A DNA stretch of 64,000 nucleotides. Source: JAJFUV01 sp964384215 (GTDB taxonomy: Bacteria; Acidobacteriota; Terriglobia; Bryobacterales; Bryobacteraceae). A model generated the notes under the pieces. The model saw only the letters and a program-made list of their open reading frames with translations. It ran no database searches and was not told the origin of the DNA. Positions 58,058 through 64,000 of this stretch are shown one piece after another; the stretch's first letter is position 1; the number at the start of each line of letters is the position of its first letter. Made by a program: the position numbers and the translations under genes. The DNA is taken from contig CAYLLB010000004.1 in NCBI GenBank assembly GCA_964384215.1, forward strand, positions 1 through 64,000, given 5' to 3'.

Positions 58058-60604
58058 ATGCAAAGTCCTTCCCGGCGCGGTTTCTTACGTAACTCGCTTT
58101 CGGCCGCTGCGGCCGCCCCTTTGGATTCCCAAGCAGCCGCCCCATCCACTGAGCCCACTCGACTGTCTAATGCGGCGTGGATCCCCAAGCCGCTCGATCA
58201 CTGGCGTGCGCGCTGGATTTGGGACGACTACAATCGCGAAACCACGAACATTTATGTATGCCTGCGCAAGGTGGTCACCCTCGAAGCGGCGCCGCGCGCG
58301 GCCGACGTCTGGGTGACCGCCAACAGCGTCTACAAGCTCTGGATTAATGGCGTCGAAGCGGGCCGCGGACCGGAGCCCAATGAAGTGCCGTTCAAGTTCT
58401 ACGACTATTACGAGTTAGCTAAACTCTTCCGCCCCGGCGAGAACATCATCGCCGCGCTCGCTTATAACTTCGGTATTGGTACGCATTTCTATGGCGCGGG
58501 TCCCGGCGGGTTCCTTCTGGAAGCGCACCTGTTCGATGCGGCGGGCCGGGAAACCGCGGTCTTAACGGACAATACCTGGCGCGCCGCCCTCCCGCGCTGG
58601 TACTCGCGCTATGCGCTGCAGACCATCTGGGCGAACGGCTTCCAGGAAGTTTGCGACCTGCGTAAGGAAGTGCTGGACTGGAAAACCAATCCGCACGAGC
58701 CTTCTCCCACCGATCCGAACCCGCCCATGCGTTGGCGCTGGGCCAGCGAATTCGGCGCGCCTCCCGCCCCTCCGTTCACTGTCATGCTGCCGCGCGAAGT
58801 GCCGCCCGAGCGGCGTCGCGTGGTTGCCCCCCAGCGCGTCATCCACGGGAAACTCGGCCGTCTGCATGACGATTGGATGGTCCGGCAGGCGGAGACGATG
58901 CCCAACCCTTATCCAAACATAGCCACGCGCATCGCGCTCGAAGTCGAATCCGACGCGCCCGCCGGCTTGGTTGCGGATGTCGCGAACCTGCTGCGCGACA
59001 ATCCGAGCGTTGCCACCATCTCGCCTCCCCCGCCGGGAACTTCGGCCCGCGTCTTGATCGAGTTCCCCGAAGAGGTGGTCGGCTATCCCTTCATTGAAAT
59101 CGAGTCCATGGACGGCGGGTTGCTTGACGTGGGTTACAGCGAGTTCCTGAAGCCGGGCGACCGGATCGACATGCTGCGCTCCGTCTTGCAGGCCGACCGC
59201 ATCATCCTGGGCCGGGGTGCCCGCCGCTGGCAAAGCTACGACCGTCGTGCGTTCCGCTATTTGCTTCTCGACGCTCAGGGGCTCCGGAGTCCGCTGAAAG
59301 TACGTCACGTGGGCATCACCCGCATCGCCTACCCGGTCGAGTACCGCGGTCGCTTCGAGTGCTCCGATCCGCTGCTCAACAGAATCTGGCAGGTAGCGCG
59401 CCTGTCGTGCGAACTCAACATGCACGACCATTACGAGGACGGTCCGGTCCGCGAGCGCGGCCAGTATGCAGGGGACATCCGTACCACTGCCCTGTGGAAC
59501 TACTACTTCTTCGGCGACCATCTGCTGATCGCCAAAGGCCTCAGGCACTTTGCGAGATTACAGGACGCAAGCGGCTGGTTCAAAACGCTTTCTCCTAGCG
59601 GCACCCGCCACAACATCGTCGAGATGCTGATGCAGTGGACCATCGGCATCTGGGAATATTACTGGTATACGGGCGACCGCAAGCTGGCCGTGGAACTCGC
59701 TCCCCACGCCTGGCGCGCACTCCGGTGGTTTGAATCCTTCCTCGCCGAAGACGGGCTCATCGGGCAGGCTGATCGCCGCGACTGGTGGATTTTCATCGAT
59801 TGGGGCCGCTTCGACTTTCGCGACGAAATCGCCGCGCTGAACCTTTGGTATGTCCAAGGGTTGGAGGCGGCGGCCCGCCTCGCCGACCTCGCCGGGAACG
59901 CTTCCGAGGCAGGGCACTTCAACGCTCTGGCGAAGCGAGTCCGATCCGCCTGCCAGCGCCGGTTCTGGAACGAGCGCGAACAGGCCTATGTGGACTGTTG
60001 GACGCCGGAAGGTCCGTCCAAACTCATAACTCGCCAGACGAACCAACTCGCCATTCTGAGCCAGGCCGCTCCACGCGACAAGTGGACCGCCATGTTGAGC
60101 CGCATCGAGAAGCCCGACATCGACCGCATTGAGACGCCCTGGTTCAAGTTCTTCGAATTGTGGGCATGGCTGCAAGCCGGCCGCCCACTTACTGCCGTGC
60201 TCGATGAGATTCGGGCTTGGTGGGGTGAGCAGGTGCGCCGCGGCGCGACTACCTTCTGGGAGGTCTTCGACGACCGCAGTGCTCCCGGCACGGGTCCCGA
60301 TGGAACCTGTTGCCATAGCTGGGTAGGAGGCGGAGCGCTGATTCTTTCCCAGGAAGTGCTAGGCGTGAAGCCTGCGGCACCCGGATTCACTAGGGCCCTG
60401 ATCGAGCCGGAGTGGGCGGATCTCGAATTCGCGCGCGGTGCCGTGCCCACGCCGCAGGGCTTGATAGAGGTCTCATGGGAAAAGAATAAACTTCTTGAAA
60501 TCAATATTCCAAAGATAGAAGTTGAGGTAAAACTTTCGACCGATTCTGGCGAGCGCAAGGCCAGCTTCACTGGGCCCGGCCGCCACACCATAGACATCCG
60601 CTGA
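58058..60604 (+). CDS. Tat-exported GH78-like alpha-L-rhamnosidase
   Basis: 848 aa from ATG 58058 (GAGG five bases upstream). SRRGFLRNSLS at 4-14 is a twin-arginine signal. A beta-sandwich (WIWDDYNRETTNIYVCLRK, then ADVWVTANSVYKLWINGVEA) precedes the (alpha/alpha)6 barrel with DHYEDGPVRERGQYAGD (the usual catalytic Asp/Glu region D-x-P-x-R-E), WWIFIDWGRFDFRDE and GATTFWEVFDDRSAPG with the second acid, then CCHSWVGG. GH78 hydrolyses alpha-L-rhamnosides. The gene is 48 bp behind the GH106 gene. Confidence 0.87.
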   Translation: MQSPSRRGFLRNSLSAAAAAPLDSQAAAPSTEPTRLSNAAWIPKPLDHWRARWIWDDYNRETTNIYVCLRKVVTLEAAPRAADVWVTANSVYKLWINGVEAGRGPEPNEVPFKFYDYYELAKLFRPGENIIAALAYNFGIGTHFYGAGPGGFLLEAHLFDAAGRETAVLTDNTWRAALPRWYSRYALQTIWANGFQEVCDLRKEVLDWKTNPHEPSPTDPNPPMRWRWASEFGAPPAPPFTVMLPREVPPERRRVVAPQRVIHGKLGRLHDDWMVRQAETMPNPYPNIATRIALEVESDAPAGLVADVANLLRDNPSVATISPPPPGTSARVLIEFPEEVVGYPFIEIESMDGGLLDVGYSEFLKPGDRIDMLRSVLQADRIILGRGARRWQSYDRRAFRYLLLDAQGLRSPLKVRHVGITRIAYPVEYRGRFECSDPLLNRIWQVARLSCELNMHDHYEDGPVRERGQYAGDIRTTALWNYYFFGDHLLIAKGLRHFARLQDASGWFKTLSPSGTRHNIVEMLMQWTIGIWEYYWYTGDRKLAVELAPHAWRALRWFESFLAEDGLIGQADRRDWWIFIDWGRFDFRDEIAALNLWYVQGLEAAARLADLAGNASEAGHFNALAKRVRSACQRRFWNEREQAYVDCWTPEGPSKLITRQTNQLAILSQAAPRDKWTAMLSRIEKPDIDRIETPWFKFFELWAWLQAGRPLTAVLDEIRAWWGEQVRRGATTFWEVFDDRSAPGTGPDGTCCHSWVGGGALILSQEVLGVKPAAPGFTRALIEPEWADLEFARGAVPTPQGLIEVSWEKNKLLEINIPKIEVEVKLSTDSGERKASFTGPGRHTIDIR

Positions 60605-60625
60605 GCGCCCTCGGGAGGTGTAGCT

Positions 60626-62725
60626 ATGAAACGTGCGGTCGTGTTCGCCCTTATGGTTTCCGCCTGCAATGCCGGCGAGTGGAAAACCACCGTTCCGTTT
60701 ACCTACAACATCGAGTACGGTGCCGGGCACGTAGGCAGCGAGAAGTACCTGAAGATGATCGCCGAGGCCCCGCCCGACATGCTGCACGTGGGAGAGGACC
60801 TGCCGTTCTCTTCCACCTTCGGCACCAAGCGCGATTACGCCGGAGTGAAGGCCGACTTGTTTAAGCTGCTCACTGCGGAGGAGGTGCGGGCGAAGATTGC
60901 GGATCTGCGGCAATACACCGCCAGCCTGCACAAGGCCGGGGTGAAACTGGTGATCCCATACATCTGCAACGAGTTGGCGTTCGGCGATCACATGAAACGC
61001 GCGGGTTTCTTCGAGTTCTTCGACCACTGGGACCGCTACGCCGAATTCGGCTATCCGGCGAAGCCCGGTGCGGATATTCTGCTGGCCAGGAAGCACTACC
61101 CCTTTCAAGGCATTCGGCGCAGCCACGCAGAGGAGGGCTTCTACCCCTTCAAGGTCTACTCGATGTGTACGAACAACCCCGAGTGGCGTGCCCACCTGCT
61201 GGCCGCGACGGCCACTGCCGCCCGCTGCGGCTACGACGGCATCTTCGTGGATGTGATGACGCTGCACGACTACTGCCCGCACTGCCAGCGGCTGTTTCGC
61301 GCCTATGTGGCAAAAAAGTATCAGCCCGCCGAACGCCTGCGCCGTTTCGGCGTGACCGAGGTGGACCACATTTCTCTGGGAGTTCAAGGCGACGGCGCCC
61401 TGTGGGTCGACACGCAGGCTTTCTGGGCCGACGCGAGTGCCGGGCTGCTGGCCGCTGTCGCGGCCGAGGGACGTAAGACGAATCCAAAGTTCTTCGCCGT
61501 CCCAAACTTAGGGCCATTAGCTCATGCGGATGGAGTGCAAAAGCGGGTACGCGAAGGCATGAACCCGTTTGCTTGGGCGCGAGCCACGGATCTGTTCCTG
61601 GTGGAAGAAATGCAGCGCCCCGGACACGTCCTCGGCGGCTATCTGATCCACAATATCCTGCAGTACAAGCTGGCCTTCGCCGCCGGTTTCCGCGCCGGCA
61701 TGCTGCTTTACAAGGCGCAAGATCCCGTCGGCATCGAACTTTCCATGGCCGAGGCTGGCGCCGGTGGGGGCGGAGCGCTGATCCAGGGCGGCTACAAGGC
61801 TCCTGAAAGCCGGCGCAAGTACCGCCAGTTTTTTGAACAACACCGCGATCTGTGGGATGGTTACGACAGTCTGGCCGACGTCGCCGTGGTTTTCGACTAC
61901 GACCAACTCCTCTGGCTGAACCGCTCGAACCTCCAGGCAGCCTACCGTCTGGTGGACTACCTGTCCGAGCGGCACATCCTTTTCGATTTCATCACTCCTG
62001 CCCGGGCGTCGAAGGGTAAGCTAGCCCGTTATCAAGCGGTTATTACGCCATCTTTAAAGTACATGTCAGGCGCCACTTTAGCCGCGCTGCGCGAGTACCG
62101 GGCGAGAGGAGGGTTGTGGATCGATGCCGGTGACTCGGGCCGTTACAGCGACGCTGGTGCGTTGCGAACCACGTCCGCCGGGGCCGGTGCGAGCTTCTCC
62201 GATCTGGACGAACTGATAGCCTACCCACGCTTTGCCGTCTACCTGATGAAAGAAGACGACGCTAATGAAATCAGTGAGATATGTGCAACACTGAAAGCTG
62301 TACTTGAGGGAGAATGCCCACTGCCTCCCAGCCGCGTGAAGCGTGATCTTCAGGCGCTCGTGGAGGCGAGCATCAAGCGGCCGCTCGCAGCGATCTCCGA
62401 CCCTGGCTTCGAGGCGGTGCGCGTCGCCGCTTATCGCCGCATGTCGCCGCAGGGTGAGAAGACGGTTGTGCACCTGGTGAACTACAACTGCCAGATGCCG
62501 CTGGACACCAGGGAAGATTGGAACCTCTCACCGAGACCCGCACACGACATTCCCGTGCGGATTCCCGCGCGAGTCGTGCGCAACGTCCGGCTGATCGATC
62601 CGGACGGAGCGCCACCCCAGGATCTCAAGTTTGCGCAGAAGGGGAACGCCGTCGAATTCACGGTCCCCGAACTGCGAATTTACAAGATCGTCGAGATCAC
62701 CGGGCGCCCAGCCTCAGCACGGTGA
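60626..62725 (+). CDS. Exported GH42-like glycoside hydrolase relative
   Basis: 699 aa. Lipoprotein-like signal MKRAVVFALMVSAC with Cys14. A TIM-barrel part (VKLVIPYICNEL, CGYDGIFVDVMTLHDYCPHC, TDLFLVEEMQ) is followed by a trimerisation-type domain (LLWLNRSNLQAAYRLVDYL, VITPSLKYMSGATLAALREY) and a beta-sandwich end. The arrangement resembles GH42/beta-galactosidase relatives; the Glu in VEEMQ would be a nucleophile candidate. CPHC may bind zinc. Start ATG 60626 with GGGAGGTG upstream, 21 bp behind GH78. It overlaps the convergent EEP gene by 29 bp. Confidence 0.65.
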   Translation: MKRAVVFALMVSACNAGEWKTTVPFTYNIEYGAGHVGSEKYLKMIAEAPPDMLHVGEDLPFSSTFGTKRDYAGVKADLFKLLTAEEVRAKIADLRQYTASLHKAGVKLVIPYICNELAFGDHMKRAGFFEFFDHWDRYAEFGYPAKPGADILLARKHYPFQGIRRSHAEEGFYPFKVYSMCTNNPEWRAHLLAATATAARCGYDGIFVDVMTLHDYCPHCQRLFRAYVAKKYQPAERLRRFGVTEVDHISLGVQGDGALWVDTQAFWADASAGLLAAVAAEGRKTNPKFFAVPNLGPLAHADGVQKRVREGMNPFAWARATDLFLVEEMQRPGHVLGGYLIHNILQYKLAFAAGFRAGMLLYKAQDPVGIELSMAEAGAGGGGALIQGGYKAPESRRKYRQFFEQHRDLWDGYDSLADVAVVFDYDQLLWLNRSNLQAAYRLVDYLSERHILFDFITPARASKGKLARYQAVITPSLKYMSGATLAALREYRARGGLWIDAGDSGRYSDAGALRTTSAGAGASFSDLDELIAYPRFAVYLMKEDDANEISEICATLKAVLEGECPLPPSRVKRDLQALVEASIKRPLAAISDPGFEAVRVAAYRRMSPQGEKTVVHLVNYNCQMPLDTREDWNLSPRPAHDIPVRIPARVVRNVRLIDPDGAPPQDLKFAQKGNAVEFTVPELRIYKIVEITGRPASAR

Positions 62726-63524
62726 AGACGGGGAAGTGGTCCGACGGATAACGTCCGTTTTCGTTGTAAGTTACCGTCTCTGCTTCAAGTGATTTCCAGG
62801 GTCCGCAGTACAGGATCCAGTCGATGCGCCCCTCGCGCGGCACACCCCGGAAGCCGTGGAAAGTACCTTCCGGCCCGCTCCGCTTGCTGGCGGCGGTCCA
62901 GGCGTCGGTGAGCGTCGCCGTGAACACGGCCTGCACGGCGCCTCCGGCTGGAGTGTTGAAGTCGCCCGTGATCAGGAAAGGGACGTCCTTGTCGAGAGCG
63001 TCGATGCGCGAAGCGATCAGGCGTGCGCACTCGAGCCGGGCCTGGTGGTCCTGCTCCCGGTGCGGGAAGTGCGTGTTGTAAAAGACGAACTGACTGCCCT
63101 TGGAGGTCTTGAAGCGCGCCCACGTGACCATGCGCGGTAGCGACATGCCCCAAGACGAGCTTCCCGGCACATCCGGCGTCTGGCTGAGCCAGAAGTTGCC
63201 CGATTCAACCGGAGTGAGGCGCTCCTTGCGGTAGAACACGCCCATGTGCTCATCCTCATGGTTGCCGCGGCGGCTGAGACCGAACCAGGCGTATTCGGGA
63301 GCCTGCTCCACGATGTAGCGCCCTTGCTTTTCGAACAACTCCTGGGTGCCGATGAGGTCGGGCTGCTTCAACCGGATCGTCCTGACCAGGATGTCCCGCC
63401 GTGCCTCCCAGCGGTTGTCCCCGTCTCCCGCTGCCACGCAGCGGACATTGAAGCTCATCACGCGCAGGTTTTCGGCCGGCCAGATGGCGGAGGCCAGGGT
63501 GAGGAGGAGAATGAGTTGGCGCAC
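62697..63524 (-). CDS. Exported endonuclease/exonuclease/phosphatase-family protein
   Basis: 275 aa from GTG 63524. Signal peptide RQLILLLTLASAIWPAE. VMSFNVRC, IGTQELFEKQ, YNTHFPH, ITGDFNTP and YPSDHFPV form the metal-binding Asn/Glu/His/Asp set of the EEP fold. Exported members act on nucleic acids, phospholipids (sphingomyelinase-like) or sugar phosphates; the sequence alone does not decide. It lies between the rhamnosidase operon and the TonB receptor gene. Confidence 0.88.
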   Translation of the reverse strand: MRQLILLLTLASAIWPAENLRVMSFNVRCVAAGDGDNRWEARRDILVRTIRLKQPDLIGTQELFEKQGRYIVEQAPEYAWFGLSRRGNHEDEHMGVFYRKERLTPVESGNFWLSQTPDVPGSSSWGMSLPRMVTWARFKTSKGSQFVFYNTHFPHREQDHQARLECARLIASRIDALDKDVPFLITGDFNTPAGGAVQAVFTATLTDAWTAASKRSGPEGTFHGFRGVPREGRIDWILYCGPWKSLEAETVTYNENGRYPSDHFPVFTVLRLGAR

Positions 63525-63548
63525 AAGGTTATTCTACCGGAGCTTAAC

Positions 63549-63581
63549 GAAAAAAGGCCGGCCACCATACAGTGGCCGGCC
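63549..63581 (-). terminator. Rho-independent terminator of the TonB receptor gene
   Basis: GGCCGGCCAC (63556-63565) and GTGGCCGGCC (63572-63581) form a perfect 10-bp stem with a six-base loop; read leftward it is followed by a run of seven T (63549-63555). It ends transcription of the gene that enters from the right edge. Confidence 0.9.
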
Positions 63582-63615
63582 ATCGGCTGAGAACAGCCGA
63601 ATGAGGGGACTCCGA

Positions 63616-64000
63616 TTACCAGCTCAAGCGCATCGTCAACTGCAAGGTGCGCGGTGAGTTGTCCGAGTTCTTGTTGGTGATGACTCCATCGCCACCGGGA
63701 AGCGTGGTACCGGGCATATTGAAGACGTTGTCCAGGAAGTCAACGTTCACGCGCAGTGCCACTTTCTCGGTCAATGCGACGGTCTTGAAGGCCGAGGCCG
63801 ACATATTCCAGCGCATCGGTCCAAGCACGAACTGGTTGCGTAACGGATGCAACCCGGTGTTGTAAGCCACCGGCTGGTTCACACCGTTGTTGAGAGTGAT
63901 CCAAACCGTGTTGGTTTCGTAATAGTTGTACATCGGGTCGCTCGAGCTACCTCCGTTCGCCGGCCGTGAAATGATGTATTTCTGGAAGGGCGTGTAATCG
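63616..64000 (-). CDS. TonB-dependent receptor (Oar-like), C-terminal fragment
   Basis: The 3' end of a long gene; 128 codons are in the window and the rest lies beyond the right edge. The sequence reads from YTPFQKYIISRP through NQFVLGPMRWNMSASAFKTV and LRVNVDFLDNVFNMPG to RTLQLTMRLSW, the aromatic-ended last strands of the large carboxypeptidase-regulatory/TonB (Oar-like) outer-membrane proteins that are very common in acidobacteria. It probably takes up oligosaccharides released by the glycosidases encoded alongside. Terminator at 63549-63581. Confidence 0.85.
   Translation of the reverse strand, partial: DYTPFQKYIISRPANGGSSSDPMYNYYETNTVWITLNNGVNQPVAYNTGLHPLRNQFVLGPMRWNMSASAFKTVALTEKVALRVNVDFLDNVFNMPGTTLPGGDGVITNKNSDNSPRTLQLTMRLSW

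Noticed and set aside
58562..59548. Minus-strand open frame opposite GH78
   Set aside because: Antisense of a clear GH78 catalytic domain.

Overview
The window reads as chromosomal DNA of a GC-rich, Gram-negative, saprophytic bacterium, most likely an acidobacterium of the Solibacter/Bryobacter type. This taxonomic call is inference from gene content. Supporting signs are many Tat-exported Gfo/Idh/MocA and AP-endonuclease-2-like sugar enzymes, an Oar-like TonB-dependent receptor tail at the right edge, GH106/GH78 rhamnosidases, frequent GTG/TTG starts, and housekeeping genes scattered in short operons.

Layout. 1-3.9 kb: tight operon mazG, DMT permease, MFS exporter, SDR reductase. 3.9-5.8 kb: a small unknown gene and a Tat-exported GH109-like Gfo/Idh/MocA protein. 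5.8-7.9 kb (minus): methyltransferase, yraN, galT. 8-10.5 kb: a ten-repeat Sel1 protein divergent from an exported aldo/keto reductase, flanked by two copies of a palindromic intergenic repeat. 10.6-14 kb: a glycerophosphodiesterase, GlpT-like permease and clpS operon, with a second glycerophosphodiesterase divergent. 14-15.4 kb: ECF sigma factor and its zinc-finger anti-sigma, divergent from a small membrane protein. 15.4-19.8 kb (minus): four exported sugar enzymes (epimerase, dehydrogenase, dehydrogenase, epimerase). 19.9-20.7 kb: a multiply deleted IS3-family element. 20.8-24.8 kb: ROK repressor (apparently CTG start), DegT aminotransferase and, convergent, a Tat-exported fucose-isomerase-like protein.

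25-27 kb: secG followed directly by tRNA-Leu(GAG), the same order as secG-leuU of E. coli, then a gene-poor stretch and an exported RraA-like protein. 27-32 kb (minus): clpB-lon proteostasis operon with a good sigma-70 promoter overlapped by a palindrome. 32-34.7 kb: ABC exporter operon with a lipoprotein. 34.8-37.9 kb: cysteine desulfurase plus mnmA (tRNA thiolation) divergent from a SAM hydrolase. 37.9-44.4 kb: two MacB-like permeases, divergent from a membrane-anchored JAMM-domain protein that is coupled to PEP carboxylase. 44.4-48.3 kb: HerA-like ATPase and M48 protease. 48.4-55 kb: a string of envelope and stress genes (DUF481 barrel, LysM, a secreted protein with a duplicated domain, GlsB/YeaQ, YidB, DUF4126, DUF4332, AqpZ, and two small exported proteins). 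55-62.7 kb: GH106, GH78 and a GH42-like enzyme, a rhamnose-glycan degradation operon. 62.7-64 kb: exported EEP phosphatase/nuclease and the 3' end of a TonB receptor.

Most unusual items: the JAMM-transmembrane protein coupled to PEPC, the concentration of Tat-exported oxidoreductase/epimerase pairs with a sugar-responsive regulator nearby (a plausible periplasmic keto-sugar pathway), the clpB-lon promoter/operator, and the secreted protein with an internal duplication. No CRISPR array, rRNA or intact mobile element was seen. All family names come from reading the sequences; no database search was run.
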